A stretch of DNA of 13,522 nt from Flavobacteriales bacterium UBA5422 (GTDB lineage: Bacteria > Bacteroidota > Bacteroidia > Flavobacteriales_D > Crocinitomicaceae), in the NCBI GenBank assembly GCA_002409405.1, contig DHNG01000013.1, forward strand, positions 747 to 14,268, given 5' to 3'. Shown here piece by piece: positions 1-6,853 of this stretch. The notes under the pieces were generated by a model. The model made no database searches, was not told the origin of the DNA, and worked only from the letters and a program-made list of their open reading frames with translations. Position 1 is the stretch's first letter. Every line of letters starts with the position of its first letter. Made by a program: the position numbers and the translations under genes.

Positions 1-2545
1 TTGATTGTCAGATTCAGTGTAATTGTCGAATCACAGTTATTCGCATTCGGGATTACATGTGTGTATGTTCCTGAAGTTGTATACGTTTGATTGTTCAATG
101 ACCATGTATACGTTTCACATGCTGTCACTACAACCGAAGCGTTTGTCGGTTGATTAATCGTCAAATTCAGTGTAATTGTCGAATCACAGTTATTCGCATT
201 CGGAATGACTTGTGTATAGGTTCCTGAAGCAGTATATGTTTCATTATTCAATGTGTACGAACTACATGCGCTTTCTGTAATTGTTGCTACACTTGGCTGA
301 TTAATCGTCAAATTCAGCGTGATTGTCGAGTCGCATCCCTGCGCATTTGTTAGATTCTGTGTATAGGTTCCTGACGTTGTATATGTCTGTCCGTTCAACA
401 CATAACTACCACAAGCAATTTGTGTCAGTGTAGACGAACTTGGTTGATTGATAACCAGGTTCAATGTCAGTGTAGAATCGCACCCTTGTGTGTTTGTCAG
501 GTTCTGTGTGTATGTTCCTGATGCAGTGTATGTTTGTCCGTTCAATGTGTAACTTCCACATGCCGTATGATTCACAGTAGATGTTGATGGCTGATTGATT
601 GTCAGATTCAATGTCAATGTCGAGTCACATCCCTGTGCATTTGTGAGGTTCTGTGTATACATTCCCGAAGCAATATACGTTTGTCCGTTCAAAGTATAGC
701 TTCCACATGCTGTATGTGACACCGTAGATACACTTGATTGATTCACAGTTAAATTTAGTGTGATTGTTGAGTCGCATCCTTGTGCGTTTGTCAGGTTCTG
801 TGTATATGTTCCTGAAACGGTATATGTTTGCCCGTTCAATGTGTAACCACCACAAGCAGTCTGTGTCAGTGTCGAAGAACTTGGTTGATTGATTACCAGG
901 TTGAGTGTCAATGTTGAGTCACATCCCTGTGCGTTCGTGAGGTTCTGTGTATATGTTCCTGAAGCGGTATATGTTTGTCCGTTGAGCGTATAACTTCCAC
1001 ACGCAGTATGGTTTACTGTAGATATAGATGGTTGATTAATCGTTAAGTTCAGTGTCAATGTAGAATCACATCCTTGCGCGTTCGTGAGGTTTTGTGTATA
1101 CGTTCCCGAAGCAATATACGTTTGTCCGTTCAGGGTATAACTTCCACATGCTGTGTGGTTAACAGTAGATACAGTCGGCTGATTAATCGTCAGATTGAGT
1201 GTTAATGTCGAATCACACCCCTGTGCATTTGTCAGGTTTTGTGTGTATGTTCCCGAAGTAGTATACGTTTGCCCGTTTAATGTGTAACCTCCACATGCAG
1301 TCTGCGTCAGTGTTGATGAGCTCGGTTGATTGATCACCAGATTTAATGTCAATGTAGAATCACATCCTTGTGTGTTTGTCAGGTTCTGTGTGTATGTTCC
1401 TGATGTAATGTATGTCTGTCCGTTCAGGGTATAACTTCCACATGCAGTATGGTTTACCGTAGCTATTGACGGCTGATTAATGGTTAAATTCAGTGTCAGT
1501 GTAGAATCACATCCTTGCACGTTAGTAAGGTTTTGTATATAGGTTCCGGAAGCGGTGTATGTTTGTCCGTTGAGCGTATAACTTCCGCATGCAGTATGGT
1601 TTACCGTAGCTATTGACGGCTGCTTAATAATTAAGTTCAACGTAATAGTACTGTCACATGCCTGTGCATTCAATAAGGTCTGTGTATACGTTCCTGAGGT
1701 AGTGTATGTTTGTCCGTTCAGCGTATAACTTTCACATACGGAAGCATTCACCGTTGAACTGGTTGCTTGTTTGATGGTCAGGTTCAACGTAATTGTCGAA
1801 TCACAGTTATTTGCATTTGGAATAATATGGGTATATGTTCCTGAAGTGGTATACGTTTGACTGTTCAGCGACCATGTATACGATTCGCATTCTGTTACAG
1901 ATACCGAAGCACCTGTAGGTTGATTGATGATTAAATTCAGCGTAATGGTACTGTCACATCCTTGTGCATTCGGTCTGATTTGCGTGTACGTTCCGGATGT
2001 GGTATACGTTTGTCCGTTCAATGTATAACTTCCACATGCTGTTTGGGTAATGGTTGAACTTGTTGGTTGATTGATCGTTAAATTCAACGTAACCAGGCTA
2101 TCACACCCATGTATGTTTCCGTTCGGGATGAGGTGGGTAGCGGTAGTGTTATTGCTGGTATACGTATTACCGTCAATCCAGGTAAAGGAACTGCAAGCTG
2201 TCTGAGTATCTATACCACTTGTGGGTGTATGTATCGTTAAATTCAGGGTAATCGTAGAATCACAACCGGTTGAAGAACCTCCCGGGATCACATACGTAGC
2301 GGTAGTATTGCTGCTGGTATAGGTGTTTCCATCCATCCAGGTGTATGAATTACAAGCCGCTTGCACATCTATGCTTTGTGGTGTAGGGATGGTTAATTTC
2401 AATTGATAAATACTGTCGCAGCCATTCGGTGAAACCCCTGGAACGATATGTGTAGCGGTGTAGTTACTCTCCGTGTACGTATTGCCGTCTATCCAGGTGT
2501 AACTATCGCATGACTGAATCGAATCTACTTTTATTGAAGGCGGGC
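1..2545 (-). repeat. Tandem protein repeat array, at least 17 units of about 147 bp (49 residues)
   Basis: The unit boundary LNLTINQP recurs with its Ile/Val codon at 2388, 2232, 2073, 1926, 1773, 1626, 1479, 1332, 1185, 1038, 891, 744, 597, 450, 303, 156 and 3, always in frame. Spacing is 147 bp for most units, 153 bp for two (51 residues, with TWSLN) and 156-159 bp for the first units (52-53 residues, with TW-IDGNTYT). The core is ACGSYTLNGQTYT, SGTYTQNLTNAQ, then GCDSTLTLNL. Every unit keeps one Cys in the TACGSY position and one in GCDS, which suggests a disulfide-stabilised extracellular fold (inference). The first units (high coordinates) are the most diverged, while units between 1626 and 303 are nearly identical in protein, as expected of an array growing from its interior. 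I cannot assign a named domain family with certainty. Confidence 0.93.
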
Positions 2546-3896
2546 ACTGAAGGGTTGTAACAAATACATCATCATTACCAACTGAAGTAAGTGTCAGTCC
2601 ATCCAGTGTAACGGATGAAACAAATGATCCGGCAACAACATAGTTTTCCGACCCGTTTTCAAGCACTTGGTTTGCCATACAGTTGGATGTATTTGCAAAC
2701 GTTCTTGCCCACATCCAGTTTCCGTTTTTATCAATCTTCGCAAGGTATGGATTGTTATAACTGGATGTATTCCCGGTAACGGTTGTTGTACCAAATCTAG
2801 CTGCCCCGGACCAAAAATAACCTGAAATCAACAAGTCTTTTTGCTCAGATAATGAAATTCTGTGCAGGTATTCACTACCAGGTCCATTTGCTAATGCTGC
2901 CCATTGAAATGTATTGTTCAGATCATATTTGGCAACAAATATATTACTATTGGTAGCATTTGTGCTGAAGCTACCAGTTGACATGCTTCCGGAAAACCCA
3001 CTGGCAACATAGATGAACCCATTATCGTTGTCAATAGCGATATCGGAATGTTCGTTTACATTGTCACATGAAACACTTCTTCTCCATATTTCATTTCCGG
3101 TTGTATTGTATTTTACCAGGAAAATACCTCTTGAAAGAAAATTTCCTTCTTGTGTTGTCATGGAGCTGTTTCCGAATCCACTGACATAGATATTATTAGC
3201 AAGGTCAACCTGAATGTTTCGTCCGAACTCCTGTCCGCTCCCTGTGATGCGCTTTGCCCATTGCCAGCTTCCGGCAGCATCCAGTTTTGCAATAAAACAA
3301 TCATAATTGGAAGAAGAATTCAGGATGGTTATTGAACCAAAAGCACAATTTCCGTAATAAGTTCCTGTTATGAATACATTTCCATTCTGGTCAACAGCGA
3401 CACCTTGTGATGCCTCTCCACCATTACTTCCTGCTTTTTGTGCCCATATCCAGTTTCCGCTCGGGCTCAGCTTCGCAACGAAAATATTATTGGCGTTGCT
3501 GGCACTTGTCAGGGTAGTGCTTCCAAAAACGGCTGTTCCCCGGAAATCTCCGGTGATGTAAACATTTCCTGCTGCGTCAATTGCAACGTCTCCGGCATTG
3601 TCATATCCCGATCCCCCGCATTGCTTTGCCCAGACAACTGAACCATCCGGATTCATTTTAACGACAAACACATCTGCTCCGGCTGATGTCAGCGTATACG
3701 AACCAAACGTTATTGTTCCTGTAAACCTTCCTGTCAGATACATATTCCCCGAAGCATCCTTTCGAAAGTTAAATGGTCGATCCAGACCTGTTGAACCGTA
3801 TCTGACTGCTTGCGTAACTACTGGTGGGATTGATTGAGAAAACAGGTTACATGTAAAGCAAATAAACAAGAGAGCGAGGTGTATTTTTTTGATCAT
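1..3896 (-). CDS. Large secreted SBBP beta-propeller protein with tandem 49-residue repeats (partial, C-terminus outside window)
   Basis: The frame is open from the ATG at 3896-3894 to the left edge, giving 1298 codons with no stop; the C-terminus lies beyond the window. The N-terminus (MIKKIHLALLFICFTCNLFS) is a typical signal peptide ending near SQS. Residues about 25-445 contain seven similar units with the pattern D-x-x-G-N-x-Y-[IL]-[TS]-G, then FG, then a hydrophobic FVAK-like strand and a W-[AR] motif (for example DAAGNVYITG, IFVAKLSP, WIWAQKAG). This matches the SBBP (seven-bladed beta-propeller) family, and exactly seven blades can be counted. From about residue 450 the protein is a tandem array of two-cysteine repeats, annotated separately. 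By inference it is exported to the cell surface or outside, probably through the type IX system, and acts as an adhesin or filamentous surface protein. The sorting or anchoring domain that would show this is not in the window. Confidence 0.85.
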   Translation of the reverse strand, partial: MIKKIHLALLFICFTCNLFSQSIPPVVTQAVRYGSTGLDRPFNFRKDASGNMYLTGRFTGTITFGSYTLTSAGADVFVVKMNPDGSVVWAKQCGGSGYDNAGDVAIDAAGNVYITGDFRGTAVFGSTTLTSASNANNIFVAKLSPSGNWIWAQKAGSNGGEASQGVAVDQNGNVFITGTYYGNCAFGSITILNSSSNYDCFIAKLDAAGSWQWAKRITGSGQEFGRNIQVDLANNIYVSGFGNSSMTTQEGNFLSRGIFLVKYNTTGNEIWRRSVSCDNVNEHSDIAIDNDNGFIYVASGFSGSMSTGSFSTNATNSNIFVAKYDLNNTFQWAALANGPGSEYLHRISLSEQKDLLISGYFWSGAARFGTTTVTGNTSSYNNPYLAKIDKNGNWMWARTFANTSNCMANQVLENGSENYVVAGSFVSSVTLDGLTLTSVGNDDVFVTTLQCPPSIKVDSIQSCDSYTWIDGNTYTESNYTATHIVPGVSPNGCDSIYQLKLTIPTPQSIDVQAACNSYTWMDGNTYTSSNTTATYVIPGGSSTGCDSTITLNLTIHTPTSGIDTQTACSSFTWIDGNTYTSNNTTATHLIPNGNIHGCDSLVTLNLTINQPTSSTITQTACGSYTLNGQTYTTSGTYTQIRPNAQGCDSTITLNLIINQPTGASVSVTECESYTWSLNSQTYTTSGTYTHIIPNANNCDSTITLNLTIKQATSSTVNASVCESYTLNGQTYTTSGTYTQTLLNAQACDSTITLNLIIKQPSIATVNHTACGSYTLNGQTYTASGTYIQNLTNVQGCDSTLTLNLTINQPSIATVNHTACGSYTLNGQTYITSGTYTQNLTNTQGCDSTLTLNLVINQPSSSTLTQTACGGYTLNGQTYTTSGTYTQNLTNAQGCDSTLTLNLTINQPTVSTVNHTACGSYTLNGQTYIASGTYTQNLTNAQGCDSTLTLNLTINQPSISTVNHTACGSYTLNGQTYTASGTYTQNLTNAQGCDSTLTLNLVINQPSSSTLTQTACGGYTLNGQTYTVSGTYTQNLTNAQGCDSTITLNLTVNQSSVSTVSHTACGSYTLNGQTYIASGMYTQNLTNAQGCDSTLTLNLTINQPSTSTVNHTACGSYTLNGQTYTASGTYTQNLTNTQGCDSTLTLNLVINQPSSSTLTQIACGSYVLNGQTYTTSGTYTQNLTNAQGCDSTITLNLTINQPSVATITESACSSYTLNNETYTASGTYTQVIPNANNCDSTITLNLTINQPTNASVVVTACETYTWSLNNQTYTTSGTYTHVIPNANNCDSTITLNLTI
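303..1626 (-). repeat. Higher-order repeat: three copies of a three-unit (441 bp) block
   Basis: Within the array, a unit beginning SSSTLTQ and preceded by LVINQP (instead of LTINQP) appears at every third position, with the Val-Ile-Asn-Gln-Pro junction at 1332, 891 and 450. The two units between carry STVNH or STVSH. Nucleotide markers recur at the same distance, for example CCCGAAGCAATATACG at 664 and again at 1105, exactly 441 bp apart. The pattern is not strict: two neighbouring units near 1450 and 1597 share a local identical stretch, so single-unit duplication also occurred. Confidence 0.75.
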
Positions 3897-3981
3897 ATTT
3901 CAATTAAAAATGGTTGTTAGTTAAAATGTTATAATTAAAAACAGAATGTTTGTCAAACAAACTGATGTTAGTTTCAGGTTG

Positions 3982-3989
3982 CAAAAATA
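3982..3989 (-). promoter_or_regulatory. Possible -7 box (TATTTTTG) for the propeller-repeat gene
   Basis: On the minus strand the bases read TATTTTTG followed by C, a full match to the Bacteroidota -7 consensus TAnnTTTG, 85 bases before the ATG at 3896. No good TTG -33 element is seen at 19-21 bases upstream, and the region is very AT-rich, so the match could be chance. Confidence 0.35.
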
Positions 3990-4108
3990 AATAGTCAGGT
4001 CAATATAAAAAAAGTTATTTATCGCTTAGTTACAAAATAAGGATACCTGGTAGTACTTTTTTATCGGTTCACATAGCGATTAAAAGATATTTAAACAAAA
4101 AAGTATCA

Positions 4109-4858
4109 CTAAAGGAATCTTTTCAAAAAGTCATTTTTACGGTTCCGGCTCAGTTGCAGTTGTTCACCGGTCGTCATTTCTACAAAACCACCATCACCTT
4201 TGATGTAGCTTTTTACATAACGGAGGTTGACAATTGTGCTTTGATGGATTCTGAAAAAACCGTATTCGGATAATAGCGGTTCATATTCTCCCATTGTTTT
4301 AGAGGAGGAAATTTTCGCTTTTTCCTTCGTGATGAAATTGGTGTAATTCCGATCTCCCTCTAAGCGCATAATGTCTTCAATAGCAATTACATCAAATCCT
4401 TTTGAGCTTGGAATGACAATTTTTTTGATGATACGGTCGTCACCATAATTTTCAATCAGCACTTTCAGCCGTTTTTCCGAATTAGCTCGGTACTTGGCAA
4501 AGTGTTGTAAAATGACATTGATCGTTTGTACAAATTCATCTGTCTTCACGGGTTTCATCAGGTAGCCTAACGCACTGAAACGGAATGCCTTTAATGCATA
4601 CTGATTGTAGGCGGTGACAAAAACAACTTCAAAATCTTTGTCAGGAATTTGAGTCAGCAAATCAAACCCGCTTCCGTCACTCATCTGAATGTCAAGGAAT
4701 ACCAGATCCGGCTTTTGCTCTGTGATGGTCTGAATACCGGATTGGACGCTATTGGCTTCTGCAATAACACTGATTTCGTTTTTAAATAACTTGTCAATTT
4801 TATTTTTGAGCATGAAACGAGCATCTTCCTCGTCATCAACAATAATGGCTTTGATCAT
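4109..4858 (-). CDS. LytTR-family response regulator
   Basis: The 249-residue protein has an N-terminal receiver domain (about 1-120) with the acidic pair D8/D9, phosphoacceptor D56 in the context VFLDIQM, T82 in FVTAYN and K102 followed by Pro, so all key receiver residues are present. A LytTR DNA-binding domain follows at about 145-249, with the typical MRLEGDRNYTNF and FRIHQSTIVNLRYV segments. Such regulators bind direct repeats in promoters as dimers after phosphorylation by a LytS-type kinase. The ATG overlaps the stop of the upstream kinase gene by four bases (ATGA, 4855-4858), indicating translational coupling. The stop is TAG at 4111-4109. Targets cannot be read from this window; the next gene in the same direction, the propeller-repeat gene, lies 212 bases downstream and is only a speculative target. 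Confidence 0.95.
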   Translation of the reverse strand: MIKAIIVDDEEDARFMLKNKIDKLFKNEISVIAEANSVQSGIQTITEQKPDLVFLDIQMSDGSGFDLLTQIPDKDFEVVFVTAYNQYALKAFRFSALGYLMKPVKTDEFVQTINVILQHFAKYRANSEKRLKVLIENYGDDRIIKKIVIPSSKGFDVIAIEDIMRLEGDRNYTNFITKEKAKISSSKTMGEYEPLLSEYGFFRIHQSTIVNLRYVKSYIKGDGGFVEMTTGEQLQLSRNRKNDFLKRFL

Positions 4859-6171
4859 TCGGTTAGTTTTAATTTAAATGAAATGGTTGTTCCTGTTCCT
4901 TTCTGGCTATTCACGATTACCTTTTCACCGATTCGCTGTTCTGTAATTTCGATTCCCCTGGAATTATGTTGGTTGTTCTTTGAATCAGGATCAAACCCAA
5001 CACCATTGTCTGCAATAGAAATCATTAGTTCAGTACCGGAATGCCGTTGTATGGATATTGTTATTTCCCCGATACGATCCGTTAATGGCAATATACCATG
5101 CCAGATCGCATTTTCCACAAACGGCTGGATGATCAGTGGGGGAATCTGGACATCAAAGGCGGCGATGTCTTCACTGACCGAAATGGTGTAATTAAAACGA
5201 TCTTTACTTCTTAGTTTCTCCAACTCCAGGTACAAACGGAGTGTATCAACTTCCTCCTGAACTGAAATTTTTGTGCTGCCGCTATTCTCCAATACTTTCC
5301 GCATCAAATGTGCAAAATCAGCCATAAAATCATTCGCTTTATCGGTATCTCCTTCCACATATACGCGCTGAATACTGTTGAGGGCATTGAAAATAAAATG
5401 AGGATTCATTTGTGTACGCAATACCCGGTGTTCAAGCTCTGCGGCTTTCTTTTGCTGCTTCAACTTTTGCTGCCTGCGGATAAAAACGACTCCGGTAACA
5501 ATGGAAACAACCAACAATAGTAGCGCAATGATGAAGTAAGCTCTTGCCTGAAGTAAGGCATCTTTTGTTTTGTTCTGCTCGCGCAGTAATTTTATCTCCT
5601 CTTCTTTCTTTTCAGTCTCATATTTTTCTTTCAATTCCAGAATAGTATTGCTGGTTTCGGCAGAAATTGCCTTTGCTTTGTATTCATAAGCCGTTTCAAA
5701 AGCAGAAATTGCTTCTTTGTATTTTCCCAAGGCGTTGCAAGCTTGATAGATAATATAATAGTAATCGGCAATATGAATATCCATCTCGTTTTTGTCCTTT
5801 AACAACTCTATTCCTGTGCTGGCATCGGCAATTGCTTTTTGGTATTCTTCAAGCGATATATACAAATCCGCACGTCTTTTCAATGTAAATGAAATTTTTG
5901 GGATGTCGTTGATGCGTTCATAAAAAAGAAGCGCCTCATTTAATGCATTAATTGCACGGTCAAACTCTCCTTTGTACATGTAATAATTGGCCATATTTGC
6001 TTTGGCAGAAGCTAATAATACAGCATCATTTAATTGCTGTTGAATTACAAAAAATGCATCCAGGCATTGTTTTGCCTCTTCATTCTTTTCCCAGCTAAAA
6101 TAACAGGATGCAAGATTGGAAAGCATAATCGATTCTTCCCGCTTCGATGCTGTTGTACGGATGACTGCCAA
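4855..6171 (-). CDS. C-terminal part of the sensor kinase: TPRs, membrane helix, LytS-type kinase core
   Basis: This is the longest uninterrupted piece of the split kinase (438 residues from the first ATG in its frame). Residues about 1-175 are TPR-like helical pairs (for example ANYYMYKGEFDRAINALNEA and YQACNALGKYKEAISAFETA). A charged coiled coil follows (KEKYETEKKEEEIKLL). One membrane helix lies at about 210-230 (YFIIALLLLVVSIVTGVVFI). The kinase core has the phosphoacceptor His258 in MNPHFIFNALNSIQ, the N-box QPFVENAIWHG and the G-box ADNGVGFD, ending GTGTTISFKLKL. The kinase therefore looks catalytically complete, while the N-terminal sensor half is in other frames. Whether it is translated alone is unknown; the ATG at 6171 is internal to a TPR and is probably not a natural start. 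Confidence 0.85.
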   Translation of the reverse strand: MAVIRTTASKREESIMLSNLASCYFSWEKNEEAKQCLDAFFVIQQQLNDAVLLASAKANMANYYMYKGEFDRAINALNEALLFYERINDIPKISFTLKRRADLYISLEEYQKAIADASTGIELLKDKNEMDIHIADYYYIIYQACNALGKYKEAISAFETAYEYKAKAISAETSNTILELKEKYETEKKEEEIKLLREQNKTKDALLQARAYFIIALLLLVVSIVTGVVFIRRQQKLKQQKKAAELEHRVLRTQMNPHFIFNALNSIQRVYVEGDTDKANDFMADFAHLMRKVLENSGSTKISVQEEVDTLRLYLELEKLRSKDRFNYTISVSEDIAAFDVQIPPLIIQPFVENAIWHGILPLTDRIGEITISIQRHSGTELMISIADNGVGFDPDSKNNQHNSRGIEITEQRIGEKVIVNSQKGTGTTISFKLKLTE

Positions 6172-6176
6172 TGCTT

Positions 6177-6392
6177 TTAACAGTTGTTTTCCGCTTCTCC
6201 AAATTGTTGATTAAATGTAAAAATATTGCCGATCATTGCCAGATTAATAGCTTCCTCTGTCGGATTCTTCAGTTTTTTGCTTTTGTCAATGTTTGCTTGC
6301 AGAATTTTCATTGCTGCTTCAAAATTTCCTTTCCGCATTTCGTTTTCTGCATGAACCCGGGATACTTTCAATAACTGATTGGGTTGTTTCAT
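6177..6392 (-). CDS. Middle TPR fragment of the split sensor kinase
   Basis: The frame is open from about 6515, just after the first break, to the TAA at 6179-6177. From 6510 it reads TNHQEGEAIAYLTLAKYY and continues through FEQSHQYLEKAE and MRKGNFEAAMKILQANID, which are TPR helix pairs. The ATG at 6392 is simply the first Met in this frame, not a likely start site. The fragment ends EAENNC-stop where the second break takes place; with one added A it continues into the kinase portion. Confidence 0.7.
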   Translation of the reverse strand: MKQPNQLLKVSRVHAENEMRKGNFEAAMKILQANIDKSKKLKNPTEEAINLAMIGNIFTFNQQFGEAENNC

Positions 6393-6718
6393 GCTGGAAA
6401 ATAGTCGTTCAGCTTTCTCCAGGTATTGATGTGATTGTTCAAAATCTTGCGCGCGGTTGTAATACTTTGCAAGTGTGAGATAAGCGATTGCTTCCCCTTC
6501 CTGATGATTCGTTTTTTACTTAATTCCAGTAATTGCTCGCTGTATTTTACCGTCAAATCAGGTTGCTTGTAAATACTTTCCTCACTTATCGTTATTAATA
6601 CGTTGATCTTATCAATATCATTTTTACTTTGTTCCAATTGATGGATTAAGTTATCCGATGGTTGTGCAGAGCCGAAAAACGAAAGAAATAATAGGAGAAG
6701 TACAGTTAGTGTTTTCAT
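6389..6718 (-). CDS. N-terminal fragment of the split sensor kinase (signal peptide and first TPR)
   Basis: The ATG at 6718-6716 starts MKTLTVLLLLFLSFFGSAQP, a clear signal peptide with probable cleavage after GSA. It continues into a TPR-like region (DIDKINVLITISEE and DLTVKYSEQLLELSKK). After the A6 run at 6512-6517 the translation loses TPR character, becoming arginine/lysine-rich and low in pattern until a TGA at 6391-6389, so the last 40 residues are out of frame. The sensor domain of the kinase would therefore lie in the periplasm. Confidence 0.7.
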   Translation of the reverse strand: MKTLTVLLLLFLSFFGSAQPSDNLIHQLEQSKNDIDKINVLITISEESIYKQPDLTVKYSEQLLELSKKRIIRKGKQSLISHLQSITTARKILNNHINTWRKLNDYFPA

Positions 6719-6750
6719 AAATTGTATTCTGTGTATGTGGAATTTTGCGC

Positions 6751-6758
6751 CAAAGCTA
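6751..6758 (-). promoter_or_regulatory. Probable -7 box (TAGCTTTG) for the kinase-regulator operon
   Basis: The minus strand reads TAGCTTTG, a full match to TAnnTTTG, with 32 bases between it and the kinase ATG at 6718. A -33 TTG is not obvious at the expected distance. It faces away from the aspS -7 box 70 bases further on, so the 6719-6853 spacer would contain two divergent promoters. Confidence 0.5.
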
Positions 6759-6827
6759 TGAAAATTATTTGTCATCCTTTTTTAAACCATCCGCTTTCCA
6801 AACTCCTGAATCTTCCAATCTTATTTT

Positions 6828-6835
6828 TACCTTTG
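6828..6835 (+). promoter_or_regulatory. Probable -7 box (TACCTTTG) for aspS
   Basis: TACCTTTG followed by C matches the Bacteroidota -7 consensus exactly and ends 18 bases before the aspS ATG at 6854. This predicts a leader of only about 12 bases and argues against the longer in-frame start at 6722. The -33 element is weak. Confidence 0.55.
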
Positions 6836-6853
6836 CATCAAATTGAAATAATC

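Larger units (their letters stand above)
4855..6718 (-). pseudogene. TPR-containing LytS-type sensor histidine kinase, interrupted by two apparent single-base frameshifts
   Basis: Read as one gene, this encodes about 620 residues in the arrangement usual for Bacteroidota TPR kinases: signal peptide, TPR repeats, coiled coil, one membrane helix, His_kinase (LytS-type) dimerisation region and ATPase domain. The reading frame breaks twice. Break 1 is at the A6 run 6512-6517: one extra A restores SKK-TNHQEGEAIAYLTLA. Break 2 is at the A4 run 6187-6190: one extra A restores EAEKQLLKALAVIRTT. Both repairs join continuous TPR helices, and both breaks have the same sense, a base missing from an A-run. 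This may be real gene decay or a homopolymer sequencing or assembly error; the sequence alone cannot decide. The partner regulator is intact and overlaps the kinase stop. The start at 6718 is preferred over the in-frame upstream ATG at 6775 because it begins directly at a signal peptide and lies downstream of a -7 box. Confidence 0.8.

Noticed and set aside
625..855. Open frame of 76 codons within the repeat array on the minus strand
   Set aside because: It is an out-of-frame shadow of the repeat protein.
1..2545. CRISPR or non-coding satellite interpretation of the tandem repeats
   Set aside because: The period is a multiple of three, the frame stays open throughout, and changes between units are largely silent or conservative, so the repeats are coding.
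4054..4105. TACTTTTTT and AAAAAAGTA arms downstream of the response regulator as a terminator
   Set aside because: The arms are almost pure A/T and separated by 34 bases, so a stable terminator hairpin is unlikely.
6511..6518. Programmed -1 ribosomal frameshift at the A6 run in the kinase gene
   Set aside because: In the zero frame the run is read T-AAA-AAA-C, which does not fit the X-XXY-YYZ slippery rule for both sites; no stimulatory structure is evident, and a second unrelated break exists downstream. Base loss or sequencing error explains both.
6722..6853. N-terminal extension of aspS by 44 residues
   Set aside because: The extension is unlike AspRS, the conserved N-terminus begins at MYRTHTCGEL (6854), and a -7 box at 6828-6835 lies inside the extension.
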